Assembly: GCA_029891385.1 (NCBI GenBank)
Contig: CM057233.1
Span: 33,462,540-33,526,539 of the forward strand
Origin: Erythroxylum novogranatense
Taxonomy: Eukaryota; Streptophyta; Magnoliopsida; Malpighiales; Erythroxylaceae
Reading direction: 5' to 3'
DNA length: 64,000 nt
Shown here: positions 10,425 through 23,181 of the stretch, piece by piece
Layout of the letters: each line of letters starts with the position of its first letter
Numbering within the stretch: position 1 is the stretch's first letter
Translations under genes and position numbers: made by a program
Notes under the pieces: generated by a model
What the model saw: the letters and a program-made list of their open reading frames with translations, nothing else
What the model was told of the DNA's origin: nothing
The model's database searches: none

Positions 10425-13259
10425 TCTATACCTCCATATAGGATGGCACCTGTGAAACTGAGGGAGCTGAAGGCTCAGTTGCAGGAGTTGTTGGAGAAGG
10501 GATTTATCAGGCCTAGTGTCTCACCTTGGGGAGCTCCAGTATTATTTGTGAAGAAGAAGGATGGGACACTGAGATTGTGTATCGACTACAGGCAGTTGAA
10601 TCGGGTGACAGTGAAGAATAAGTATCCACTGCCTAGGATTGACGATTTGTTTGATCAGTTATAGGGAGCTCGGGTGTTCACTAAACTGGATTTGAGGTCC
10701 GGGTACTATCAGCTGAAGATAACAGAGGCTGATGTGCCTAAAAGTGCATTCAGGAGCAGGTATGGGCATTTTGAGTTTCTGGTGATGGCGTTCGAGTTGA
10801 CTAATGCCCAGGCAGCTTTTACGGCCTTGATGATTAAGATCTTTCAGCCCTACCTGGATCGGTTTGTTATTGTATTCATTGATGATATTTTGGTGTATTC
10901 GAGGAGTAGACAGGAGCATGCTGAGCATCTGAGAGTGGTTTTGCAGCTTATGAGGGATAAGCAGCTTTATGCCAAATTTAGTAAGTGTGAATTTTGGCTG
11001 GATGAGGTAGTGTTTCTGGGCCACATAGTGACTGGAGAGGGTATTCAGGTCGAACCTAGTAAGATTGAGGCAGTGATGAAGTGGGAAGCTCCTAGGAATG
11101 TGTTGGAGATTCGGTGTTTCCTCGGATTGGCTGGTTATTATCGGAGGTTTATCGAGGGGTTTTCATTGATCTCAGCCCCTTTGACAAAACTTCTGAGGAA
11201 GAATGTGGCATTCAGGTGGACTGAGGAGTGCTAAAAGAGCTTTGAGGAGCTGAAATATCGGTTGACTACTGCACCGGTGTTGGTTATTCCATCTGGGACA
11301 GGAGGTTATGAGATTTATAGTGATGCATCGCATCAGGGCTTGGGATGTGTTTTGATGCATCACGGTAGAGTGATTGCCTATGCCTCGAGACAGTTGAGGT
11401 CTCACGAGGTTAATTATCCTGTGCATGATTCGGAGTTAGCTGCAGTTGTCTTTGCCCTGAAAATTTGGAGACATTATTTGTATGGTGAGACTTTTTAGAT
11501 TTACACTGATCATAAGAGTTTGAGGTACCTGCTAAGTCAGAGAGAGTTGAATTTGAGGCAGAGGAGATGGATTGAGCTGCTGAAGGATTATGATTGCACC
11601 ATTGAGTACCCCCCAGGGAAAGCTAATGTGGTGGCAGATGCATTGAGCAGGAAGTCTCATATCCGTGCAGCTCAGATTCAGGTATTGTGACTGCCTAATT
11701 TGATTCAGTTGAGGGCTTTAAATGTACAGTTGAATCTGGAGCATGATGGAGCTTTAGTAGCCACTCTGAAGCTCAGACCGATGCTACATGACAGGATCAG
11801 GAGAGTTCAGGACAAGGATCCTGCTATGGTGAAACAAATTGAGAAAGTGAAGTCTGATCTAGATTCTGAATTTGAGTTGAGAGATGGGACATTATGGTTA
11901 GGGCAGAGGTTGTGTGTGCCTGATGTGGAGGATTTGAGGCGTGAGATTCTAGAGGAAGCGCATATGGCTGCCTATGCTATGCATCCTGGTACTACCAAGA
12001 TGTATAACACTCTTAAGCAACATTTCTGGTGGCCTGACATAAAGAAGTAGGTGACAGAATATGTCTCCAGGTGTATGACGTGCCAGCAGGTTAAAGCTGA
12101 GCACCAGGCTCCAGTGGGGAAATTTCATTCGTTGCCTATTCTTGAGTGGAAATGGGAATGAATTACTATGAATTTCATTATGGGGTTGCCTAGGACGCCG
12201 AGGCAGCATGATGCTATCTGGGTCATAGTGGACCGGTTAACTAAATCAACCCATTTCTTGCCAATGAGGGAGAACAATTCTCTTGATCAGTTGGCCCAAA
12301 AGTATGTGACTGAGATTGTGAGACTGCATGGGGTTCCATTGTCTATAGTGTCGGATCGGGATCCTAGATTTACTTCGAGGTTCTGGAAGAGTTTATAGTC
12401 TACTATGGGTACTAGGTTAAATTTTAGTACAACATTTTATCCTCAGAAAGATGGGCAAAGTGAGAGGACGATTAAGACTGTTGAGGATATGCTTCGGGCG
12501 TGTGTATTGGAGTTTAGAGGAGCATGGGATCAGTATTTAGTCCTGATTGAATTTGTTTACAATAATCATTACCATAGTAGCATAGGGATGACACCATATG
12601 AGGCATTATATAGGAGACAGTGTCGATCGCCTCTGTATTGGGATGAAGAGGGTGAGAGGATGATTGAAGTTCCGGAGCTGATTCAGGATACAGTGGACAA
12701 GGTAAAACTGATTCGGAGTCGCATAAAGGCGACTCAGGATAGATAGAAGAGCTATATGGATCAACATCAGAGAGATATGGAATATAATGTGGGAGAAAGA
12801 GTCTTCCTTCGAGTTTCACTGTGGATAGGAGTGCTGAGATTCGGTAGGAAGGGCAAGTTAAGCCCTAGGTACATTGGTCCATATGAGATCATTGAGCGTA
12901 TAGGACCTTTGGCCTATAAGCTGGATTTACCGAGTGAGATGTCTCAGCTGCATAATGTCTTCCATGTGAGTATGCTCCGGAGGTATCGATCGGATCCGAC
13001 ACATGTGATTCCAGCTCAGGAGATTAAGGTGGCTAGTAATTTGAGCTACGTTGAGGAGCCTGTTCAGATTATAGGGTCAGGGGTTAAACATTTGAGGAAC
13101 AGGGTTATTCCATTGGTGAAAGTCCTATGGAGAAACCACTCAACTGAGAAAACAACTTGGGAGACCGAGGAGCATATGAGGAGACAGTATCCTCACCTAC
13201 TCGACCAAGCAGGTAAGAATTTCGAGGACAAAATTTTTATTAGGAGGGGAGAATTGTAA
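10425..13259 (+). pseudogene. A1 pol (Tekay-like chromovirus): RT, RNase H, integrase, chromodomain-like tail
   Basis: One pol reads through at least eight stops. [10 protein letters not shown] at 10,428, [32 protein letters not shown] and the catalytic FIDDILVYS (about 10,878-10,904). RNase [22 protein letters not shown] and VVADAL keep the acidic residues. Integrase: HPGTTKMY...CMTC zinc finger, VSDRDPRF and DGQSERT intact, but the first catalytic Asp in the usual MDF is Asn (MNF, near 12,170). The tail, about 13,090-13,259, has VKVLW...TTWETEE and ends KNFED...RRGEL; its TAA (13,257-13,259) lies inside the first bases of the LTR. Gag and protease are absent. Four stops (10,662, 11,496, 12,396, 12,744) are TAG where the family has Gln. 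Confidence 0.9.
13242..13253 (+). other. Polypurine tract of A1
   Basis: AGGAGGGGAGAA directly precedes the LTR start TGTAACATCCC at 13,255. This is the expected plus-strand primer position. Confidence 0.85.
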
Positions 13260-13781
13260 CATCCCATCACCGATGGGAAGGGTATTTTGGTAAATTGGGA
13301 CGGGTTAGGAATGTTTAAATATATCTCGGCATGCACATGCATCTTATAGCCTCTATATTTATATGAATGATAATTTTTGCACATGCACATGATTGTACAT
13401 GCATTCATGACATTTCCCGGCATATGTATTTATTTGTGAAATTTGTGTTTGAAAAATTGATTTGGAGTGATCTATGTCCGTTTTTTCATTTTTTGGGGAT
13501 TTTAGAAATTTTTTTGGAATTTTTCAGGAAAAATTTTCGGACCGGAAAAATTGACAAGTGACAGACTGATTTGGTTTCCGGTACCGAAAATGACTGTCCA
13601 ATGGCACTAGAAAATTAGATACATGATTTTAGGATTTATTACTTTGAGCTATTGGAAATTTGGAAAAAAAAAATTAGACTAGAAATTAATTATTTTGGAA
13701 AGGAAATAAATGAACCTTTAAAATTAAGACAAGTGGCAAGTGACACATGTCACTTACCTACTTAGTGTTATAATTAAGTGT

Positions 13782-13793
13782 TATATATATAAG
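13782..13793 (+). promoter_or_regulatory. TATA-like element of the A1 LTR
   Basis: TATATATAAG lies about 530 bp into the LTR and about 290 bp upstream of a splice-donor-like AG|GTAAGA. A similar TATA-to-donor spacing is seen in A2, C and D. Confidence 0.45.
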
Positions 13794-14439
13794 TATCCTT
13801 GGCAAGCTTCCACGAGACAAGTCTTTCAAAGGCTTTTGGAGTTGGTTTTAGGGATTTTTCCTTCTCCTCTTCGTGGATCCTCTTCTCCCTTGCTTCTTTT
13901 GTAATTTTGCCTCATCTTTCCTACCTTCCTTTAGTTGACTTTCTCTTCTTTTTAGTTCACTTAAAAGGCTAACTTTAAACCTCACCCTCTTGAGAAGTTG
14001 ATGATCGTTGATGGTGAGTGAGAGTTAGGAAATTTTGGATAAGTTGAAAACTTGGAAGATTGAAGCTTCTTTAGGTAAGAACTTAGTTATATGTGCTTAA
14101 ATTAGTAGTTTAGAAGCATTTATGTTGTTTTATTTTTTATGAATTTCATAAGAGAGTGGTTGTATTGGTTGGGTATAAGTGTAAGTATGTGTGAGGTTGA
14201 ATGATAAATATGCTGTGGATTAGTTTTGGATTGGTTTTTGATGTGTGTGATGCTAGATGAATGGAAATTTAGGGAAGAACCTAGTATGTTATGTGCTGCC
14301 AAATCTTGGTTAATTATGCAAGTAAATGTTGTGATGAACTTATGGCTGAATTATGCATATTGATATAGGTAAAGTGATGAAATGAAAAGAGTTGAGGTAG
14401 GGAGGAAATCTGGAAAATGTGACTTTGTGTGGGTTAGAT

Positions 14440-15750
14440 TTTGGCTCATAACTTTTGATATGGTTGTCCAATTGAGCTGAGGATTGTTTTAAATTAAACT
14501 TAAGAAGTATGGGCAGGTTTCATATGAAGGAAGTGTTGTCCAATTCTTACCTTAAAGATTTTAATTTTGGCATGCAAATTGAATTGTTAGGTGCTGTGTG
14601 AACAGTATCCCAACCTTGTGACCTGAAACTTTGATGAATTTGTTTAGATTGAATTGGATTGAATTTGCTAATTTGTTCTTCATGAAAGTTGAATATTTTT
14701 GTGTTAGCTTTCTAACCCCACTAAGTATGAATTTTTTTGATTTTTACGTTGAAAGTTATGGTGTGTTAATGTTCAGATGGTCATTCAGTTGAAAATGTGT
14801 TTTGTATGTAAGTGACTTTATGTGAACAGGTTTTGTGCTATTTATGTTCTGGTATTTATTTGGGACTGTTGGTGGTCAAATTGGGTTTAGTGACCTTCTG
14901 GAAAGTTGTATAGGATTGTTGTAGCTTTCTAATGAGGTATTTTGTGTGAATTTTGGATGTAAGGATTGTTATTCATAAATTTGTAAAGTTTTATTATGGC
15001 TTGGGTTAAAGGCTGTTTTCTTAAACCCTCACAGGACAACCACCTTAGTGAGAGAATTTGACCTAGTTTGAATGGGAATTTGCTTTGATGTCCTTCTTAA
15101 TAATTATAGTATATTGTCTTAGCTTTTTATTGCTATATGGTATGTAATTTTTTAACAAATAGTTTGGAAAGTTATGAATGTTGGAAGATTCTGTTACTGT
15201 GAGAATGAGACTTATATAGGCAGAAGCTTTGCTTAAGAATTTGAGTTGTTTAGAGGTTGATTTTGCTTCCAAGTTATTCATGAAACTTGTATAAAATGTT
15301 TTTATCTTTCATTTTACATATATATTGGAAATTTTGGCATAAGGAATGGAAAGATAGGAATTTTTTTATAGAGTGCAGTTACTGTTCATATGGTAGTTTT
15401 ACTGTTTCATTAGGCAGAACCTTTGTTTGTGTTTTTGACCCTCTTATAGATTGAATTGGATTGGAGGATCTTCTTGAAGATTGTAGAAAATGTTTAGAGC
15501 TTTCTAATGGTGTATAATGTACCTTATTTCGAGTTATGAGTAAAAAGTTATGAGGATTGGAAGAACACAGTTACTTTTCATATAGTCATTTATGGACAGT
15601 AACTTTGAAGTAGTTTTTGGCATCCTTAGAGGTGAGATTGGTTTGTGAGCCCTTCATGGAACTGGTAGGGTTTCTTATTACCTTTCCAATGAGACCTTGT
15701 TTGTAAATTTTAGATAAGTGAGTAAAGAGTTATGCATGTTAGAAATTCAG
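14440..15750 (+). repeat. Array of about 190 bp LTR modules in A1
   Basis: About six or seven loosely similar units follow each other. Each has some form of 'CTTCATGAAAGTTGTA...TAGCTTTCTAATG...AATTTT...AAAGTTATG', then a phrase about 'ACAGTTACTGTTCATA'. Clear units are near 14,680-14,770, 14,895-14,970, 15,105-15,180, 15,250-15,350, 15,470-15,560 and 15,650-15,740. The reverse complement of this word series recurs in the B and A3 LTRs. Confidence 0.6.
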
Positions 15751-15865
15751 ATGGTGAAGAGAGGGAAATAAGTGCAAACCCTCTTATCTTTTGTTTTATC
15801 CTAAAGCTTCTTTTGCTTATATCTTCGTCATCCGACTTTCGATTAACCTGGTTCTCAAGGCTTCG

Positions 15866-18597
15866 TGTAGCGCCCCCTCACCGTAGGGTACACATCGGGA
15901 AACCCGAAGGTCGCTCCGATATGTATCCCACGATAAAGGTGCACCACCAGAACATTTCCACTAATAATCCACATGGCATCGCAATAACTAAAACCATAAT
16001 ATCAGAAATCAGTAAATTTTAAAAATCCGAAATAATCTTGATACAGTTATCCAATAACATAATAGACAAGTCTATCAGTCCCCTGAACAAAACCAAAAAG
16101 GAAACTGATACAAGCATCTATCCTAAGTCATCCTCAAAATCCAACCCAAATTGACCGACCAGATGCTATCGCTTCTCCCCGCTAGCGCTTTCAGACGGTA
16201 GGAAAAGGCTATCTCCAGAGCTAGGGGTCTACTCTAGCGATCCTAAAAAATTAGATGCAATTTTGGGTGAGTTTGCGAACTCAGTGAGAAACCATCATCG
16301 ATGGTTCACTCAAATCATTCATTACGCAAATCATGCATGCAAGACGACACGGTAATATCTTGTTAACGGTGATTATATAACAATTTCACGAGTCTATAAC
16401 AGCTTTCTGATGATCGGTAATAATTTACAATAGCATAAAATAGTTCACATCACAATTTACAGTAAATCATGGCATCACGCAGTTCAGTAATCGTTACACA
16501 ATTTGGCAATTCAATCAGTCATGTATACAATGCATATGAGACTCTTTCCAGTTATTCAGTATTGTGCCCAAGTGCTCAGTCAGTGTTCAGTGGGGACGCG
16601 TCAGAGATTTCTCCCCTTGGGTTCGAGGCCCGGTCAGTACAGTGTTCGAGCTCGAGGCTCTTTTCAGTGATATTAGCACTTGGGTCACATGTCCATTATC
16701 TAATCATGCATTTATGCAAGCAATGCAGTGTTCAGTAATTCAGTATTCAGTATTCTACAGTGTACGGCTATAAAAGCCTAGTATTGTGATTCTCAAGAAC
16801 ATACAAGAATTCACCCAAAGACAAGAATCCAATCCAAAGACAAAGAGCAACATGTCATTTAATCATGTACATTTCGACATTTCAAGAATCATGCAATTTC
16901 ACGCCTAATACAAGAGAGGCATACCATCCGATCATGTATATCTCAAGAATCATACAGCCACATTTGGCAAGTAATTCACGCTGAGCATTTAAACGAAATA
17001 GAATTTGAGAAACCAACTAGGTTACTCACTGTAACTTCCGAAGCTCTCGCTCGAAGTTCCAAAGAATGTCCGTGGAATGACGATCCAACGACGCCTATAA
17101 CAAAGAAAATCTGACTCCATTACTAGATGCTTAATTAAATAGTTCAGTAATGCATATGTCTCTATGAAAATTATGTACAATGCATATTCACGATTTTCCC
17201 GGCGCTAAAACCCAATTTATAACTCTTATGTCCCTTTCTAACTCTTCACTCAATTGATCGACAATAATTGATCCAATCCTAAAATTCAGTTCAATTTTCT
17301 CAATTCATAATCCCCATAGCAATTTCCTATCCATTAGGTCAAAACCTCTATTGAAAATCTCAATTATAGACCTCTTTCTCTAGTTCGCAATTAATCAGGA
17401 ATCACCTCAATCGGAGGTCTATACCATAAGTTATGCCCAATAAACAAACACTCATTCAATTAGAAAACTGTCATTCGCCGTGACCTACAGCCCTCGTCGC
17501 GACGCGCAGAAGATCGCTCGCGACGGCGTGAAACACGCTCGCCCCGACGTGCGTCCTCTTCGCCGCTCGTCGCGACGCAAGCCAGAAGGCTCATCGCAAC
17601 GTATCTCCAGGCGCTCGCCGCGGCGTCCCGCTGCACTCGTCTCGGCGAGCACTAAATTTATTTACCGCGGCGAGGCACGCCAGACGTCGCGACGTGCGAC
17701 CGCGCCACCTTCTTCTCCTATCGATTTTCCGCCATTAATGCGATTTAAAACCTCCTTTAACACTCTAACTACTCAATCCATCCCAATAAATTCCATAACT
17801 GCTAGAAACAACTACTAATAACAACAATAAAGCGTTAACAACTTACCGATCGCAGATCAAAGCCACAAATCACCTTAAACCCTAAATCCTTCAAAATCAA
17901 CGATTAATCCACTCCAAATCCTTCTCAACCTTCAACAATCACAATAAATCACTTAGCCTAGCACAATAAGAAGGAAACATAAGGAAGAATCGATGAAACT
18001 CACCAATGAGGAAGAAATCGAACCCACCGTGGAAGGAGAGAAGGAGAAAACGAAATGCCTTAGGTAACTTTCCCAAATCTCAACTTAGATATTTATAGAC
18101 AAAGGTCTCCAACTCAGTCCAAATTTCAGTCTCTAAATTTCAATGGCTCAACATTTAAATTTCCTGACAGTATAACCCTAATATTTCCTTATCCATTGGA
18201 CAATTCTTTCAGTACTATACAGTCAATCAGTCTGTCACTCCAAAATTTCCGGTCCGGGTATTTCTCTCGAATTTCCAGAAAATTTCCTATAAACCACTAT
18301 CAATTACCAATCACTCTTAAACTATTCTAAATCCGTCATTCGAGCTCACTTACTCTTAATTTCTCAGTCAATTACAATCCAGTCAGTCCAGTAAATTCAC
18401 AATTCAATCAGTTCATACTTCCACTTAAAATGCCAGAAAATCTTGAATGCATGTACCTATGAATAAATCCATATGCAAGAAACCTGTTCCTCTATAATTA
18501 GAGGCCAGTAACATGCTCAGCCAGTGAATGCAGTGAAACCTATCAGTGTAACCCAGAATTACTATAATACCCTTGCTAACAGCAACAGGATGTTACA
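15866..18597 (-). mobile_element. A2 3' LTR
   Basis: It runs on the minus strand from TGTAACATCC (at 18,597) to GCGCTACA (at 15,866), 2,732 bp. A TATA-like TCTATAAATA lies near 18,091-18,100 and a donor-like CG|GTAAGT at 17,841-17,847, both read on the minus strand. A CpG-dense block fills 17,475-17,720. Open frames on the plus strand inside it, such as 17,480-17,818, are not genes. Confidence 0.93.
17475..17720. repeat. CpG-dense palindromic block in the A2 3' LTR
   Basis: About 245 bp packed with CGTCGCGACG- and CGCCGCGGCG-like palindromes inside an LTR that is otherwise AT-rich. The matching block in the other LTR (24,775-25,020) has a clean 21 bp tandem unit. It lies downstream of the donor-like site, so in the 5' LTR it would fall in the proposed leader intron. 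Confidence 0.8.
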
Positions 18598-18598
18598 A

Positions 18599-18610
18599 TT
18601 CACCCCTCCT
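18599..18610 (-). other. Polypurine tract of A2
   Basis: On the minus strand AGGAGGGGTGAA directly precedes the 3' LTR. It matches the A1 tract at 13,242-13,253. Confidence 0.88.
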
Positions 18611-21600
18611 AAAAAAAAATTTCGTCCTCGAAATTTAATACCTGTCTGATCAAATAAATGAGGATACTGACTCCTCATACGCTCCTCAGTCTCCCATGTA
18701 GCTTCCTCAGAAGACTGGTTCTCCCAAAGGACTTTCACCAATGGAATTACCCTGCTCTCACCGCTTGACCCGTGATCCAATAATCAGACTGCTCCTCAAC
18801 ATAGGTCAAATCACCGGCTACCTCAATCTCCCGAGCCGGATCACACGCGTCGGTCCGAACGGTATCGTCGGAGCATACTGACATGAAACACGTCATGCAT
18901 CTGGGACATCTCACTCGCTAATGCCAGTCTGTAAGCCAATGGTCCTATCCTCTCAAGGATCTTATACGGACCGATATACCGAGGGCTCAACTTGCCCTTA
19001 CGGCCAAACCTCAGTACTCCTTTCCAAGGAGACACTCGGAGAAACACTCTGTCCCCAACACTGTACTCCATCTCTCGCAGATGTTGATCCACATAGCTCT
19101 TTCGTTCATCCGAGCCTTTGATGCGACTCGGATCAATCGCATTTTATCCATCGTGTTCCGAATCAGCTCGGGACCCTCTATCGATCTCATACCCTCTTCA
19201 TCCCAATACAGTGGCGATCTGCACAGCCTTCCATACAAGGCCTCATACGGTGCCATCCCAATACTACTCTGATACTGATTGTTGTAGGCAAACTCGATCA
19301 GAGCCAAGTACTGATCCCATGATCCTCTGAACTCCAATAAACATGCCCGAAGCATGTCCTCAACGAGCCTTAATCGCCCTCTCACTGGCCCATCCGTTCG
19401 AGGATGAAATGCGATCAAGTTCAATCGAGTACCCATAGCAGTCTGAAGGCTCTTCCAGAACCTCGAAATGAACCTGGGATCCCTGTCCGAGACTATCGAC
19501 AACGGAACCCCATGCAACCGTACAATCTCTGCCACATACTTCTGGGCCAACTGATCGAGAGTATTACTCTCCCTCATCGGCAAGAAGTGAGCCGATGAAT
19601 AATCGGTCCACTATGACCCAGATAATCATGCTGCCTCGGTATCCTAGGCAATCCCGTCACAAAATCCATGGTAATCCATTCCCATTTCTGCTCCGGAATG
19701 GGCAACGAATGCAACTTACCCACTGGAGCCTGGTGCTCAGCCTTAACTTCTGGCACGTCGGACACCGAAACATACTCGCCACTTGCCTCTTCATACCAGC
19801 CACCGAAATCTTTGTCTCAAAGTACGATACATCTTGGTCGTACCAGGATGCATCGCATAGGCAGCTACATGTGCCTCCTCAAGGATCTCCCGTCTCAAAT
19901 CATCAATATCCGGCACACACAGTCTCATCCCATCCATAAAGTCCCATCTCTCAACTCAAACTCAATCAAGACTACCGACTCTCTCAATCGGCCTCACTAA
20001 CACTGGGTCTTGATCACGAACTCTATGGATCCTATCATGCAACATCGGCCTCACCTCGAGTAGCAATCAAAGCTCCATCGACCCAAATCCATCAGCACAT
20101 TAAGAGCTCTCAACCGAATCGCACGGGTAACCTCGAAACTCGAACTCGAGCCGCACTACCATGCGATCTCCTACTCGGTCGCCGGCCACCACATTGGCCT
20201 TCCCGGATGGTACTCAATCGATGCGCCATAGTCCTTCAAGAACTCTATCCATCTCCTCCGCTCTCGATTGAGCTCTCTCGACTCAACAGATATCCGAGAC
20301 TCTTATGATCGTGAAGATCCGAACGCTCCCATATAGATAATGTCTCCAGATCTTTGAGCAAATACAACCGCTACCAACTCTAAGTCATGATCGGATAATT
20401 CACCTCGTGAGACCTCAACTATCTCGAGGCATACGCTATCACTCGACCATGCCGCATCAATACACATCCGGTCCACGATGCGAGGCATCATCAGTAAACC
20501 ACAAAGCTTCCAAGATTGTAAGGAATGCCTAACACCGTGCGATCGTCAACCGATGTTTCGACTCCTCAAAACTCTTCCGCACTCCTCGCACTATATGAAC
20601 GGCACATTTTTCCTCAATAGCTTCGTCAAAGGGCGAGATCAACGAAAACCCTCGACGAATCTCCGTAATATCCGCCACCCTAGGAAACTCCACAACTCGC
20701 ACACTCCTCGGAATCTCCCAACTCATAACCGCTCTATCTTGTGAGGATCCACCGATACCCTCACCGGACACTACGCGCCCCGTAAATACAATCTCATCGC
20801 TTAATTCACACTTAGTGAATTTGGCGAGCAATGACCTCTCTCTCATGACCGCAGAACAATCCTCGTGCTCGGCGTTCTCTGTCTACTCCTCGAATAAACC
20901 AAGATATCATCAATAAACACTATCATGAACCGATCCGTAGGCTGAAATACTCTATTCATCAAAGCCATGAAGGCTGCCGGGGCATTGGTCAACCCAAACG
21001 GCATCACTAGGAACTCGAAATGCCCGTACCTGCTCCTAAAGGCACTCTTAGGCACATCGGCCTCTGCTATCCTCAACTGGTAATAGCCTGATCTCAGGTC
21101 CAACTTGGTGAACACCTGAGCTCCCTGCAACTGATCAAATAAATCATCAATCCTAGGCAGTGGATACTTATTCTTCACTGTCACCCGATTCAACTGCCTA
21201 TAATCAATGCACAGTCTCAGTGTCCCGTCCTTCTTCTTCACAAACAGTACCGGAGCTCCCCATGGCGAAACACTCGGTCTAATGAATCCCTTATCCAGTA
21301 GCTCCTACAACTGAGCCTTAAGCTCTCTCAGTTCCACCGGTGCCATCCTATACGGAGGAATCGATATAGGGGCTGTACCAGGAACTAAATCGATCTCAAA
21401 CTCTGTCTCCCGCTCTGGCGGCAATCCCGGCAACTCCTCGGGAAACACATCTGGGAAATCCCTGACTACAGGAACATCCTGCAATCTCGGTTCGACTCTG
21501 TATCCACTACATGAGCCGATAGGCCTCACAACCTCCTGCGCATCAATCTCGTGGCACTCAAGAAGGATATCATCCTCGGGCACCGCCGACCAACTCCTCG
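18611..21600 (-). pseudogene. A2 pol: RT, RNase H, integrase, chromodomain-like tail
   Basis: Read on the minus strand in pieces. RT: 21,583-21,305 ([21 protein letters not shown]) and 21,241-20,843 ([40 protein letters not shown] intact). RNase H: only scraps at 20,846-20,303 (ELVAVVFA). Integrase: 19,765-19,574 (MDFVTGLPR), 19,583-19,011 ([30 protein letters not shown]) and 19,092-18,841 (GPYKILERIGPLAYRLAL, VFHVSMLRRY). The tail is at 18,760-18,611 (VKVLW, ATWETEE). The RT is readable but 19,600-20,840 is shredded by one- and two-base changes, mostly at CAG or CTG words. It is either a recent pseudogene or an intact pol with local sequence errors. Confidence 0.88.
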
Positions 21601-23079
21601 AAACACGGCTACTGGGCTGACCAGAGACTCAATATGACCTCCTTGGTATAATAGTCCATAATAGCCCCTATGCGATCAACCACCCATCCCCAAAATCACG
21701 TCAATCTCCTCAGAGCCAAAACGATCGATCGGCACTCAAACCGCCGATCGATCCGAACTCGACATCCCATATGCACCTCTCCCAATACAATCAGACTACC
21801 TAGAGGTGTACTCACCTCTAACCCATACTGTAACCTCTGCCTATCCCCATGCAGTCTACATGCTAAATGCGGTGCAATGAAGGAATGAGTGGATCCAGGA
21901 TCCAACAATGCATATGCTTCAATACCAGAAATAAGAAGCATACCCGCAATAATGTCCGGGGAATCCTGGGCCTCCTGCCGAGTCATGGCATAGACCTTAG
22001 CCTGCGACTGCTGTCTGCTTGGTCCCTCTGACCTCACTGCGGACCCCTCTGCTCGACCTCGGCCTCGGCCTCTCCATCCCGATCCACCACCACGGCTCTG
22101 CTGTACCGTGGTATAGCTGCCTGATCTTCCAGTCATCGTAGACTGGGCTCCCAAAGTCGTTGGGCAGTTCCTCACTAGGTGGTCCATCGAGCCACACCTC
22201 AACCAGGCTCCAGACAGCCATCGACACTCTCCACTGTGTCTCTTGCCGCAATGCTCACATAAAGGAGCAGATCGCCTAAAACTCGCATCGCCGCCACTAC
22301 CGGTTGTACAAATCGCCCCTCGCCCATGACGGTCTGTTTAGCCCCTCCTGCGGACTGAAGGGCCTACTCGACGCTTCTTGAACCCTCCGCCAAGACGCCT
22401 GGTCATTACTAGATCTCTTATGCTCGGTCCTCGATCGGCCTCAATATCTGTTGTCTCAAGAATCGCTCTATCCTCATCGCCGCAGCCCTTAACTCAATAA
22501 AGCTGCCCATATCGGACCTAGCCAATAGGGTACAGATCTCCAGATTGAGTCCGCCCTCAAAACGCCGACACTTGTCAGCCTCGAAGCCACCGGTGAAGAA
22601 GCATAAACCAACAACTCGTTGAATCAAGACTCATAATCGCCACGGTCAATGACCCCTGTCTCAGCTCTAGGAACTCCTGTAGCTTCATGTCCAGATAAAT
22701 CTTGGGCATGAAATTGTCCTTGAACGCCCTTAGAAAATCATCCCATGCCATTGTCAGGCAGGCCCGTGGTACCGCCGAATCTTCCACCACCGATATGCGA
22801 ACTCATAGCGAGAGAAATCGCGTAATTGAAACGCTCATCTCGGTCACAGTCCATCTGATTGAGGACTCTCTCAGTCCTCTCTAGCCATCCCTCAGCCTCC
22901 GCAGGGTCGGTGTTGCCATAAAGTCAATGTACTTCGCCACGCTAGCTGATCATATCTTCGTTCCGTCTCACAGAACTCGAGGAGGCAACTCCTCCGAACG
23001 AGGCATGTGAGACTCCCTACTAGCTTCTACCGATTCTGTGTCGTTTGGTTGTTCAACTCGATCTCCAAGAACGGATGAC
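21601..23079 (-). pseudogene. A2 gag and protease region, broken
   Basis: On the minus strand the likely gag start is the ATG at 23,006-23,004 (MPRSEELPPRV). Capsid pieces follow at 22,790-22,575 (WDDFLRAFKDNFMPKIYLDMKLQEFLEL) and 22,627-22,418. The knuckle region near 22,260-22,180 has RCGSMDHLVRNCP, which supports a CCHC finger. Protease is at about 22,000-21,700 with LLDPGSTHSFIAPHLACRL, the form of the Asp protease site seen in these chromoviruses. Frame changes occur every 100-200 bp. The A3 relative of this region (59,843-61,430) is easier to read, so the order of domains is safe. Confidence 0.8.
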
Positions 23080-23100
23080 CTAAAACAGACAAGAAATTCC
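23080..23100 (-). promoter_or_regulatory. Splice-acceptor-like site before A2 gag
   Basis: On the minus strand a T-rich run ends TGTCTGTTTTAG|G at 23,081/23,080, about 75 bases before the gag ATG at 23,006. The A3 relative keeps AAAG|GTCATCC at the same place. With the donor at 25,164 it would define a leader intron of about 2.1 kb holding the primer site. Inferred from sequence only. Confidence 0.45.
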
Positions 23101-23169
23101 GATCAGTTCTGCTATTCTTACAGTGATTCAAGCCTAACAATACACTATGCCCAAAAGATGCCAAACCAT

Positions 23170-23181
23170 GCTCTGATACCA
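23170..23181 (-). other. Primer binding site of A2 (initiator-Met tRNA)
   Basis: On the minus strand TGGTATCAGAGC follows the 5' LTR end by five bases. This matches the 3' end of plant initiator-Met tRNA. Confidence 0.9.

Larger units (their letters stand above)
13255..15865 (+). mobile_element. A1 3' LTR, first segment
   Basis: The LTR starts TGTAACATCCC right after the polypurine tract. It is cut at 15,865 by A2, whose target duplication is CTTCG (15,861-15,865 and 25,911-25,915), and resumes at 25,916. A TATA-like run lies at 13,782-13,793 and a donor-like AG|GTAAGA at about 14,073-14,079. The second half is an array of about 190 bp modules. The opening and the later 'GTGAGTAACCTAG' block are related to the A2 LTR, but the copies are clearly diverged. 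Confidence 0.85.

Noticed and set aside
17480..17818. 112-codon Arg/Pro/Ser-rich frame, and the similar 131-codon frame at 24,743-25,138
   Set aside because: They come from the CpG-dense block of the A2 LTRs, on the opposite strand to A2, and the two copies are not conserved as protein.
23170..23181. Matches to the initiator-Met tRNA at 23,170, 26,847, 35,532, 40,606, 40,668, 47,255 and 61,493 as possible tRNA genes
   Set aside because: Only 12 or so bases match the tRNA 3' end, next to LTRs: primer binding sites, not genes.
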